Below are positions 42,589 through 50,613 of a stretch of DNA of 64,000 bases, piece after piece. Location: the NCBI RefSeq assembly GCF_008727875.1, contig NZ_VTWS01000001.1, positions 744,001 through 808,000 on the forward strand, written 5' to 3'. Source of the DNA: Larkinella humicola. Its GTDB lineage: Bacteria; Bacteroidota; Bacteroidia; Cytophagales; Spirosomataceae. Under the pieces are notes generated by a model, which made no database searches, was not told where the DNA came from, and was given only the letters and a program-made list of their open reading frames with translations. Position 1 is the stretch's first letter, and each line of letters opens with the position of its first letter. Both the position numbers and the translations under genes were made by a program.

Positions 42589-42647
42589 TTTACCGTCGTT
42601 TTTAGCGGTATTTTTACTTCCATCAGAACCTTAACCTCACCGACTCA

Positions 42648-44132
42648 GTGGCTGTTTATACCGACCATATCCGCCTGCTTTTTGGACTGAAATTAAAACA
42701 GATTCGGTTGGATAAGGGATTATCGATCAGTGAACTGGGCCAGATCTCGGGGCTTTCGGTTTCGTATCTAACCGAAATCGAAAAAGGCCGGAAATACCCG
42801 AAAACGGATAAGATTGCAGCCCTCGCCAAGGCGATGGACGTGGATTACGACACGCTGGTATCCCTCAAACTCAGCAAGAAACTCGAACCCATTTCCGAAC
42901 TGCTGCGCTCCCGGTTTTTGACGGAAATCCCGCTCGAACTGCTGGGCATCGACCCCTCCGATCTGCTGGAATTGCTGGCCGAAGCCCCCGCCAAAGTCAG
43001 TGCCATGATTTCGACGGTCATGAACATCGGGCGGAGTTACCACGTCAGTGTCGAACGGCTCTACATGGCGGTGTTGCGGTCGTACCAGGAAATGCACGAT
43101 AACTATTTTGAAGACATCGAGCAGGACGGCGACCGTTTCTTGACGGAGTTTGCTTCGAGCCATTCGCTGGTCGATGAGAACCTGTTAAGCAGCCTCTTAC
43201 GAACCCGGTATAATTATAAATTGGTGAACTTTAGCCGGGAGAGCCACCCGGAACTGGCGGCCCTGCGCTCTGTTTTCCGACCGGAATCCGGCACGCTTTA
43301 CCTCAACAGCCATTTGTCGGTTGAGCAAAGAACATTCATTCTGGCCCGCGAAGTGGGATTTCAGTACCTCAACCTGAAAATCCGGCCCTACACGTATTCC
43401 TACGTGGAAGTGGAGTCGTTCGAGCAGATTCTTAACAATTACAAAGCGTCTTATTTTGCCGGAACCATTCTGATTCGCCGGACGGATCTGATTACTCGCC
43501 TGCAGGCCATTTTCGACCAGACCAACTGGAGCAACGATGCCTTTCTCAACCTGATTCAGTCCTTCAACGCCACGCCCGAGCGGTTTTTCTACCGACTTAG
43601 CAATCTGCTTCCCAAATACTTCGGCATCGATCAGTTGTTCTTTTACCGGTTTAACAATACCGCCGGGCAAACCAACTTCCACCTGACCAAAGAAATGCAC
43701 CTGACCCGCCAGCAGGGTCCGAAAAGCATGGTCGATGAGCATTACTGCCGCCGTTGGGTGGCCCTGACCATTCTGCAGGAACTGGCGTTTCTGCAAAAAA
43801 ACAAAAACCACGTGGGGGCCTTATGCCAGGCTCAGCTTTCGACCTACGCCGATACCGGCAACACCTTCCTGATTGTGTCGGTCGCCCAGCCCTACCAGCC
43901 GCACCAGCAACAGAACATGAGTGTGTCGATGTGTTTTAAAATGACCGACACACTCAAAAGTAAAATGCGGTTTTTGAACCCCTTATCCCCCAACATCTCC
44001 CAGCGCATCGTCAACGAAGCCTGTGAACGCTGCGGGATTTTCGACTGCCGCGAACGCGTGGCCGCCCCCACCGGATTGCAGAAAAAACGCCAAGTCGATG
44101 CCATGAAAAAGGCGCTGGAGGAGTTGAAATAG
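42648..44132 (+). CDS. XRE-family regulator with IrrE/ScfR-like C-terminal domain
   Basis: It starts at GTG 42648. The 494-aa product has an N-terminal XRE helix-turn-helix (residues ~10-70: LKQIRLDKGLSISELGQISGLSVSYLTEIEKGRKYPK). The long C-terminal part resembles RamB/ScfR acyl-CoA-responsive regulators. The ImmA/IrrE zinc motif HExxH is degenerate (ILAREVGFQYL), so protease activity is unlikely. A C-terminal block with two spaced cysteines (NEACERCGIFDCRERV) matches the family end. It is convergent with glutaryl-CoA dehydrogenase, consistent with a regulator of short-chain acyl-CoA metabolism, though the target is not shown. Confidence 0.85.
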   Translation: MAVYTDHIRLLFGLKLKQIRLDKGLSISELGQISGLSVSYLTEIEKGRKYPKTDKIAALAKAMDVDYDTLVSLKLSKKLEPISELLRSRFLTEIPLELLGIDPSDLLELLAEAPAKVSAMISTVMNIGRSYHVSVERLYMAVLRSYQEMHDNYFEDIEQDGDRFLTEFASSHSLVDENLLSSLLRTRYNYKLVNFSRESHPELAALRSVFRPESGTLYLNSHLSVEQRTFILAREVGFQYLNLKIRPYTYSYVEVESFEQILNNYKASYFAGTILIRRTDLITRLQAIFDQTNWSNDAFLNLIQSFNATPERFFYRLSNLLPKYFGIDQLFFYRFNNTAGQTNFHLTKEMHLTRQQGPKSMVDEHYCRRWVALTILQELAFLQKNKNHVGALCQAQLSTYADTGNTFLIVSVAQPYQPHQQQNMSVSMCFKMTDTLKSKMRFLNPLSPNISQRIVNEACERCGIFDCRERVAAPTGLQKKRQVDAMKKALEELK

Positions 44133-44216
44133 TGAAGAATTAAGAGTTAAGAGTTAAGCCTTAAAAGTAGAATGCGTCAGCCAACTCTTCACTCATAACT
44201 CTTCACTCCTCTCTCA
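44132..44216. repeat. Imperfect inverted repeat between convergent genes
   Basis: GTGAAGAATTAAGAGTTAAG at 44132-44151 is partly complementary to CTTCACTCATAACTCTTCAC about 40 bp later, with TAAGAGT/ACTCTT words repeated on each side. It sits between the convergent regulator and gcdH genes and could act as a two-way stop. Confidence 0.5.
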
Positions 44217-44223
44217 TAAGTCT

Positions 44224-45414
44224 TCACTTATAAGCCGCTATTCCCGTGATTTCGTTGCCCAGAATCAGGAGGTGAATGTCGTGCGTGCCTTCATAAGTAA
44301 CCACGGATTCCAGGTTCATGAGGTGTCGCATGATCGGATAGTCGCCCGAAATACCCATCGCACCGTGAATCTGCCGGGCTTCCCGAACCACGTTCAGGGC
44401 CATTTCGACGTTGTTCCGCTTGGCCATCGAAATCTGCGCCGTAGTCGCTTTTCCTTCGTTTTTCAACACGCCCAACCGCCAGCAAATCAACTGCGCCTTC
44501 GTGATTTCGGTGAGCATTTCGGCCAGTTTTTTCTGCACCAGTTGAAAAGCCGCAATGGGTTTTCCGAACTGCTGCCGTTCCAGGGCATACCGTCGGGCAG
44601 AGTCGTAACAATCCATTGCCGCGCCGATCACGCCCCAGGCAATTCCGTACCGCGCCTGATCGAGGCAGCGCAGCGGACTTTTCATGCCGTCACTGCCGGG
44701 CATCAGGTTCTCTTTCGGCACTTTCACATCCTGAAACACCAGTTCACCCGTCGCACTGGCGCGCAGCGACCATTTGTGGTGGATTTCGGGCGTCGAAAAG
44801 CCTTCCATTCCGCGTTCGACCAGCAAGCCCCGGACGCGCCCCTGTTCGTTTTTCGCCCACACCACGGCCAGATCAGCTACCGGCGAATTGGTGATCCACA
44901 ATTTGGAACCGTTGAGTAAATAATGGTCGCTGTGTTCCGTGAAAGCGGTTTGCATCCCGGCGGGGTTGGAACCGTGGTCGGGTTCGGTCAGGCCAAAACA
45001 GCCCAGCCATTCGCCCGTCGCCAGTTTCGGCAAATACTTCCGCTTTTGTTCTTCGGAGCCAAACGCATAAATCGGCCACATTACCAGCGAGCTTTGCACC
45101 GAAACACACGACCGCATGCCCGAATCGCCCCGCTCGATTTCCTGCATCATCAGACCGTACGAAATGGCATCAAGCCCGCCCCCGCCGTATTCGGCCGGAA
45201 TGGTGGGGCCGAACGCACCGATTTCGCCAAACTTCCGGGGCATATCGGCCGGAAAAACCGCCCGCTGGGCGCAGTCTTCGATGATCGGACTGATTTCCCG
45301 ATTCACGAAAGCCCGCATGGTTGACCGGACGAGCTTCTGGTCGTCCGTCAGCAGTTCGTCGATCCCGTAAAAATCCGGTGCTTCAAAACCGGTGGCGTTG
45401 TGAATTGCTGCCAT
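44224..45414 (-). CDS. gcdH: Glutaryl-CoA dehydrogenase (acyl-CoA dehydrogenase family)
   Basis: The 396-aa flavoenzyme matches GcdH along its length. It has MRSCVSVQSSLVMWPIYAFGS (the substrate-carboxylate arginine block), WLGCFGLTEPDHGSNP (FAD-binding), LWITNSPVADLAVVWAK, RYGIAWGVIGAAMDCYD and the catalytic Glu375 in TYEGTHDIH. It oxidises and decarboxylates glutaryl-CoA to crotonyl-CoA in lysine/tryptophan breakdown, passing electrons to ETF. The convergent ScfR-like regulator may govern it. Confidence 0.95.
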   Translation of the reverse strand: MAAIHNATGFEAPDFYGIDELLTDDQKLVRSTMRAFVNREISPIIEDCAQRAVFPADMPRKFGEIGAFGPTIPAEYGGGGLDAISYGLMMQEIERGDSGMRSCVSVQSSLVMWPIYAFGSEEQKRKYLPKLATGEWLGCFGLTEPDHGSNPAGMQTAFTEHSDHYLLNGSKLWITNSPVADLAVVWAKNEQGRVRGLLVERGMEGFSTPEIHHKWSLRASATGELVFQDVKVPKENLMPGSDGMKSPLRCLDQARYGIAWGVIGAAMDCYDSARRYALERQQFGKPIAAFQLVQKKLAEMLTEITKAQLICWRLGVLKNEGKATTAQISMAKRNNVEMALNVVREARQIHGAMGISGDYPIMRHLMNLESVVTYEGTHDIHLLILGNEITGIAAYK

Positions 45415-45432
45415 AGTGTGTCTTGACTCATA

Positions 45433-45463
45433 AACCTGTCAGGTCTTGAAGACCTGACAGGTT
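45433..45463. repeat. 31-bp near-perfect palindrome (AACCTGTCAGGTCTT)
   Basis: A 15-bp arm, single central G and exact complementary arm lie in the gap between the fucosidase stop and gcdH start. No T-run follows in either direction. I recall the same CCTGTCAGGTCTTGAAGACC word as an intergenic repeat in other Bacteroidota genomes. Confidence 0.8.
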
Positions 45464-45505
45464 AAGGGGGGACCAAACAGGTTTTACGTTTTCGATATCG
45501 TCACC

Positions 45506-47584
45506 TTACTTGACGATGACCCCAACTTCAGCCGCCGAAGCCCAGTGTTCGTTTTCATTCACCGACGAAAGCGCCACCAGTTTGATGAATTTTGCGGTCT
45601 GAGGAGCCGGAAAAGCCACCTCCTGTTTTACCGGACTGTTTTTAATGTTGGCAAACGAACGGTTTTCCAACACCGGTTTCCAGTCGATTCCGTTTTCACT
45701 TACGTAAAAGCTGTATTGGTAAATCGTCCCGCCCGACTGGCCATCCTGCCGGGGCGTGTAGGTAAACCCTTTCATCGTCAGGCTTTCGCCCAGATTGACA
45801 ACCAGCTCGTGCGGATGTTTCCGGCTGCCCTCCTGCCGGGCGGTTTGCCAGACGGTGCCGGGGTTCGAATCAATGGCCCGGCTGGCCGAATTCCGGCTGC
45901 TTTCATCACCGACGACCGACCAGTTGGCGGGTGCCAGGTCGAACGAAACCGGGATGGTTTCCGAGGATTCTGCGCCATTTTTGATGAAGGCTTTTGCCTT
46001 GATCGTACCACCTTTGGCATAGTTGAACGGTGCCGAATACCGCGCCGATGCCAGCGTTGGCTCTGTTCCGTCCGTGGTATACCGAATGACCGGATCGGCA
46101 ACTTCCGAGATGATCGTCACCATTCCCTGTTTGCTCCGGGCAATCTGGGGGTTCGACAACAACTCCGGCGCTTTGTAAATACCGACCGACGACAGCACCG
46201 GGCAAGCGTTGGCGTCGAGAATCGTGACCCGCACTTTGGCGGTTTTCAGCGTCGGGAAAACCAGAATCCGTTTGTAGCCAATGGTCGTTTGCTGGTCGAT
46301 GGTTTCGAACCGGCTGCCGTTCCAGGCTTCCACTTTGAACGACTTGACGCGTTGCCCGAGCGGAATGTATTCCTGCAACACCACGCGGTTGATTTCGGTT
46401 GGTTTCCCCAAATCGACCACAAAGGAAGCCTGCCGAACGGCGTCATCCGTCGTCCAGTAGGTGTCGTAGTTGCCATCCAGCAAATTACCGGCGGCAAACT
46501 GCTTATCCTTTCCCCGGAATGTAGAAGCGGTTACGGTTTTTCCAAGAGCCAGGTTCGTCTTGAAAGAAGCATCGACGATTTTCCGGAATTCCATCAGCCG
46601 CGTCGAATCGTTGGGATGAATCAGGCCTTCGCGCGAAACCGGCACATTCAACAGCAAATTGCCATTACGGCCTACTGACGAGTAATAAATCTTCATCAGG
46701 TGCGTCAGGGTTTTGACCCGGTCGTCGGTGTCGGGGCTATAAAACCAGCCCGGCCGAATCGACACGTCGACTTCCGCCGGAATCCAGTATTTCCCGTTTT
46801 CATTGCCGGTATTCAAGACCTGCGTGGAGGGCGCGGCACTGCCCATGCCAAAACCGTCGGTGTTCAGCGTCGACCAGTTGGTTTCACCGGCAATACCGGA
46901 TTCGTTCCCCATCCACCGGCAACCCGGACCTATGTCACTGAAAATGATGGCTTTCGGCTGGTGTTTGAACACCACGCCCCGGAACAGATTCCAGTCGTAT
47001 TCGTGTCGTTTTCCATTCGGACCTTCGCCATTGGCCCCATCAAACCATTGTTCGAACACATCGCCGTAACTGCTCAGTACCTCATCGAGCGTGTTGGCAA
47101 AAATCTGGTTATATTCCGGTGTGCCATAGGCGGGATGGTTGCGGTCCCAGGGCGAGAGGTAGACGCCAAATTTCAACCCGTATTCCTTGCAGGCATTCGA
47201 TAGTTCACGCAAGACATCGCCCTGGCCGTTTTTCCAGGCACTCTCGCGAACCGTGTGTGTGCTGAATTTGCTCGGCCACAGGCAAAAACCGTCGTGGTGT
47301 TTGGCCGTGATGATGATCGCTTTCATGCCAGCCGCTTTGGCGGTTTTGGCCCATTGGCGGGCATCCAGACGCGACGGATTGAAGACTTTCGGATCTTCGT
47401 CGCCGTGCCCCCATTCTTTGTTGGTAAACGTGTTCGGACCAAAATGGATGAACATGTAATATTCCATTTTCTGCCACTGCACCTGCTGGGGAGTCGGCAG
47501 GGCACCGTAGGGAGCGGGGGGCGCGGTCTTTTGCGCGTTGACGCTTAACGCACTGAGTAATCCTAAATAAAGGAATTTTTTCAT
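45506..47584 (-). CDS. Exported GH29 alpha-L-fucosidase with discoidin-like domains
   Basis: The 692-aa product has a signal peptide (residues 1-17). The GH29 catalytic domain (~25-345) has YYMFIHFGPNTFTNKEWG, IITAKHHDGFCLWPS (His96-His97) and nucleophile Asp182 in FEQWFDGANG. An F5/8-type C domain (~350-470), a chitobiase-C-like strand set (IRYTTDGTEPT, ~490-540) and a second F5/8-type C domain (~555-692) follow. It should remove fucose from host or plant glycans in the periplasm. No SusCD pair adjoins it. The acid/base is not identifiable by eye. Confidence 0.92.
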   Translation of the reverse strand: MKKFLYLGLLSALSVNAQKTAPPAPYGALPTPQQVQWQKMEYYMFIHFGPNTFTNKEWGHGDEDPKVFNPSRLDARQWAKTAKAAGMKAIIITAKHHDGFCLWPSKFSTHTVRESAWKNGQGDVLRELSNACKEYGLKFGVYLSPWDRNHPAYGTPEYNQIFANTLDEVLSSYGDVFEQWFDGANGEGPNGKRHEYDWNLFRGVVFKHQPKAIIFSDIGPGCRWMGNESGIAGETNWSTLNTDGFGMGSAAPSTQVLNTGNENGKYWIPAEVDVSIRPGWFYSPDTDDRVKTLTHLMKIYYSSVGRNGNLLLNVPVSREGLIHPNDSTRLMEFRKIVDASFKTNLALGKTVTASTFRGKDKQFAAGNLLDGNYDTYWTTDDAVRQASFVVDLGKPTEINRVVLQEYIPLGQRVKSFKVEAWNGSRFETIDQQTTIGYKRILVFPTLKTAKVRVTILDANACPVLSSVGIYKAPELLSNPQIARSKQGMVTIISEVADPVIRYTTDGTEPTLASARYSAPFNYAKGGTIKAKAFIKNGAESSETIPVSFDLAPANWSVVGDESSRNSASRAIDSNPGTVWQTARQEGSRKHPHELVVNLGESLTMKGFTYTPRQDGQSGGTIYQYSFYVSENGIDWKPVLENRSFANIKNSPVKQEVAFPAPQTAKFIKLVALSSVNENEHWASAAEVGVIVK

Positions 47585-48050
47585 TGAAAAGAGATTGACA
47601 GCATACCCACCCGGTCAGTATCCTGGATGGCTGACCGGGTGGGTTAACTTGGTAACTTGTTTTTCCAATAACAATGGAGCTTTTGATTATAGAACTTACG
47701 TCTGACAATTCTAATTCACTGAAACATTGCCCCTAAATCCCCTAAAGGACGGTCGGCCGCTGCCGGACTTTAGGGGATTTAGAGACTATGAGCGGAAGTC
47801 CTAGATTAATCAAACACTCCTGAAAGGTTGGTAAAAGTAGTGCGGTTTTCTTCAATTGATTACTCAAGTGGCTGGTTTTTTCAATGCGGCATTATGGATC
47901 ATAAAAGCCACCACGGTCAGGGTCTTCGACCGCTGACCGGGTTACATTCAGTTATTTGACTAATTTTACCAAAAAATACCTAAATAATATAAGAAATACC
48001 TGCGAACCCGGAACACGGTGGTGTTGTTGATAAAGCAGGAATTTTCATGT
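47585..48050. other. Divergent intergenic region with two inverted repeats and one dispersed palindrome
   Basis: No gene is seen. ACCCACCCGGTCAG at 47605-47618 pairs with 47631-47644, directly in the leader of the fucosidase gene. A second, imperfect repeat (GGTCAGGGTC/GACCGCTGACC) lies near 47918-47941. The dispersed palindrome is at 47729-47781. The last ~100 bp before the COG2509 gene are AT-rich and probably hold its promoter. Confidence 0.6.
47729..47781. repeat. Dispersed CCCCTAAATCCCC palindrome, second copy
   Basis: GCCCCTAAATCCCCTAAAGG at 47729-47748 is matched by the inverted word CTTTAGGGGATTTA ending at 47781, with a GC-rich middle. It shares its core with the copies at 16001 and 55241. 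Confidence 0.85.
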
Positions 48051-49640
48051 ATGATTCATTCGCTTTCGTTAACCCTCGAACCCGATATTGCCCTGGATGA
48101 TGCGGCTTTCGAGCGGGAAGTCTATAACCGTTTATTGATTCCGTCGGATCTGCTGACCGGAGCGGAACCCGAACGCCCTGTTGTTCGGAAACTCCGCCAG
48201 TCCATCGACGCCCGATCCCGGCACGTCAAAGTGCACATCGACGCCGAAGTGTACATTGGCGAAAAACCGCACCCCCTGATTGCCTACCAACGCACCTATC
48301 CGAACGTCAGCAATGCCCGGCAGGCGGTGGTGGTTGGCGCCGGTCCGGCGGGGTTGTTTGCCGCCCTGCGGCTGGTCGAACTGGGGATCAAACCGGTGGT
48401 GCTGGAACGCGGCAGCGATGTCCGGACTCGTCGGCGCGACCTGGCGGCCATTAACAAAGACCACGTTGTCAATCCCGAATCCAACTACTGCTTTGGCGAA
48501 GGCGGTGCCGGAACCTATTCCGATGGTAAGCTCTATACCCGCTCCAAAAAACGGGGCGATGTTCGCCGGATTCTCGAAATTCTGGTCGCCCACGGAGCCA
48601 CGGAACAGATTCTGGTCGATGCCCATCCGCACATTGGCACCAACAAATTACCCGATGTGGTGATGGCGCTTCGGCACAGCATTCTCGATGCAGGGGGCGA
48701 AATCCGGTTTGATACCCGTATGGTCGATTTGCTGGTTGAACAAAACGAAATCAAGGGCGTTGTTACTGACCGGGGTGAAGAAATATCCGGACTGGGGGTC
48801 ATTCTGGCCACCGGCCATTCCGCGCGGGATGTGTTTGCGCTCTTGCAGCAGAAAGGAATCACCATTGAGAGCAAACCGTTTGCGATGGGCGTCCGGATTG
48901 AGCACCAGCAGTCGTTCATCGACCAGGTGCAGTACCACCGCCCGAATCGGGGGGATTACCTGCCAGCGGCTTCGTACAGTCTGGTCACACAAACGCGGCA
49001 TAAGGGCATCGAGCGGGGCGTTTTTTCGTTCTGCATGTGTCCGGGTGGCTTCATTGTGCCTGCCGCCACCGCGCCGGGCGAACTGGTGGTCAATGGCATG
49101 TCGCCTTCGCGTCGGGATTCAAAATTCGCGAATTCGGGCCTGGTGGTAGCCATCCACGAAAACGATTTGAAAAAATACCGGGACCACGGCCCGCTGGCCG
49201 GTTTGCAATACCAGAAAGAACTCGAACAACGCGCCTGTCGGCTGGCCGGGGGTGATCAAACCGCACCGGCCCAGCGGGTTTCGGATTTCGTCAACGAGCG
49301 GGTTTCGGCTAGCCTGTTACCAACGTCATACCAACCCGGCCTGAAACCGGCCGACATGAGTACGATATTGCCGGAAGCCATTGCTGGCCCCCTGAAAGCC
49401 GGTTTGAAACAGTTCGGCCTGTCGATGCGTGGGTATGTGACGAATGAAGCCCAGCTCATTGGGGTGGAAAGCCGCACCTCGTCGCCCGTCCGGATTCCGC
49501 GGCAACCCGACACGCTCGAACACGTGCAGATCCGGCGGCTGTTTCCGTGTAGCGAAGGAGCCGGGTACGCGGGCGGGATTGTGTCGGCGGCCATGGACGG
49601 TGAAAAATGTGCTGAACAACTGATAAAATGCTATGGTTGA
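48051..49640 (+). CDS. FAD-dependent oxidoreductase, COG2509 family
   Basis: I start at ATG 48051 (MIHSLSLTLEP), which matches the family N-terminus; an in-frame GTG at 48018 is less likely. The 529-aa product has a ~90-residue N-terminal domain, then the dinucleotide motif VVVGAGPAGLFAA (96-101). ESNYCFGEGGAGTYSDGKLYTRSKKRGD and VESRTSSPVRIPR follow, and the chain ends in GEGAGYAGGIVSAAMDG, all characteristic. These are uncharacterised oxidoreductases related to geranylgeranyl-reductase-type flavoproteins. It overlaps the Nudix gene by 8 bp, implying coupled translation. Confidence 0.92.
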   Translation: MIHSLSLTLEPDIALDDAAFEREVYNRLLIPSDLLTGAEPERPVVRKLRQSIDARSRHVKVHIDAEVYIGEKPHPLIAYQRTYPNVSNARQAVVVGAGPAGLFAALRLVELGIKPVVLERGSDVRTRRRDLAAINKDHVVNPESNYCFGEGGAGTYSDGKLYTRSKKRGDVRRILEILVAHGATEQILVDAHPHIGTNKLPDVVMALRHSILDAGGEIRFDTRMVDLLVEQNEIKGVVTDRGEEISGLGVILATGHSARDVFALLQQKGITIESKPFAMGVRIEHQQSFIDQVQYHRPNRGDYLPAASYSLVTQTRHKGIERGVFSFCMCPGGFIVPAATAPGELVVNGMSPSRRDSKFANSGLVVAIHENDLKKYRDHGPLAGLQYQKELEQRACRLAGGDQTAPAQRVSDFVNERVSASLLPTSYQPGLKPADMSTILPEAIAGPLKAGLKQFGLSMRGYVTNEAQLIGVESRTSSPVRIPRQPDTLEHVQIRRLFPCSEGAGYAGGIVSAAMDGEKCAEQLIKCYG

Positions 49641-50271
49641 TCCTTCGTTTCATAGCTTCGCCAGCTCCCTTCGGGAACGACTGGCCGAACCCTTGCCCGG
49701 CCCGGATGCCCACCTGAAAATGGCAGCCCGGTCGCGCTTGCGAATGGCGATGCAACCGAACGAACGAACCCGGCGTAGCGCCGTCCTGATTGTTTTTTAT
49801 CCCTACCAGAATTCGATTTTTTTACCACTGATTCTCCGTCCCCAGTACGACGGTGTTCATGCCGGGCAAATGGCCTTTCCCGGTGGCCGCATGGAACGCA
49901 CCGACGAAAATCTGATTCGGACGGCCCTGCGGGAAGCGCAGGAAGAAGTCGGCATTCGGGTAACGGATGTAAAGGTGTTGGGCAAACTGACCGAGATCTA
50001 CATTCCCCCCAGTAATTTTTACGTCCAGCCCGTGGTGGGCATCCTACCCTATCGCCCGGATTTTTACCCCGACCCACGCGAAGTCGAACACGTTGTCGAG
50101 GTATCGTTAGATGAACTGATGGACGAAAGCATCATCGGTGAAAACGGAATTGAAGTCAAAGGCACCCTCATCGACGCGCCCTTTTACCAGATTCAGGGTT
50201 TCAAAGTGTGGGGCGCAACCGCCATGATGATCAGCGAATTGCTGACGGTTATTCATTCCGTTCCGAAGTAA
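49633..50271 (+). CDS. Nudix hydrolase, CoA pyrophosphatase type
   Basis: The 212-aa protein contains the Nudix helix with REAQEEVG (residues 100-107) after GQMAFPGGRMERTDENL. The preceding NERTRRSAVLIVFYP segment is typical of the NudL/Nudt7 CoA diphosphatase group (UPF0035 motif region). It likely hydrolyses CoA or acyl-CoA to phosphopantetheine species and 3',5'-ADP. It overlaps the FAD oxidoreductase end and may act on a related cofactor. Confidence 0.88.
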   Translation: MVDPSFHSFASSLRERLAEPLPGPDAHLKMAARSRLRMAMQPNERTRRSAVLIVFYPYQNSIFLPLILRPQYDGVHAGQMAFPGGRMERTDENLIRTALREAQEEVGIRVTDVKVLGKLTEIYIPPSNFYVQPVVGILPYRPDFYPDPREVEHVVEVSLDELMDESIIGENGIEVKGTLIDAPFYQIQGFKVWGATAMMISELLTVIHSVPK

Positions 50272-50310
50272 ATTAGTAAAATCAGCTCTGGGATTCTATT
50301 TGAAAATTAT

Positions 50311-50318
50311 TATATTTG
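50311..50318 (+). promoter_or_regulatory. -7 promoter element TATATTTG
   Basis: A perfect TAnnTTTG element lies 32 bp before a 15-codon ORF and ~300 bp before topoisomerase IV subunit A. No TTG at the standard spacing is evident. Confidence 0.45.
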
Positions 50319-50350
50319 TGATACAAGTATCATATACCCTGGATCGCACA

Positions 50351-50398
50351 ATGAATACGACCAAACCCGTAGAAAAACCGGAAACGGTGCCTTTTTAG
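50351..50398 (+). CDS. Candidate 15-codon leader peptide upstream of topoisomerase IV
   Basis: The short frame reads MNTTKPVEKPETVPF then TAG. It starts 32 bp after a perfect TATATTTG element and ends inside a sequence with GGTGCC/GGCACC complementarity and T-runs. It could be a real small ORF or leader before parC. Evidence is only promoter position and frame, so confidence is low. Confidence 0.25.
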   Translation: MNTTKPVEKPETVPF

Positions 50399-50613
50399 GC
50401 CTGACTGAAAAACCGGCACCTCTTTTGTTCTTTTTTTGCCCGGCGACGTAAAGACACCTCACGAAAACCGTCCAAATCCCGCATTTTGCTCCAATCTGGC
50501 CTGTTTTCTTGAAAACTATTGTATCTTTATGAAGCTATCGACGGAGCCATTCCACCCGCCGACCCAATCAAAACGATAGCGTTTACCATTGATTTTTATC
50601 CGTATCCATTCGA

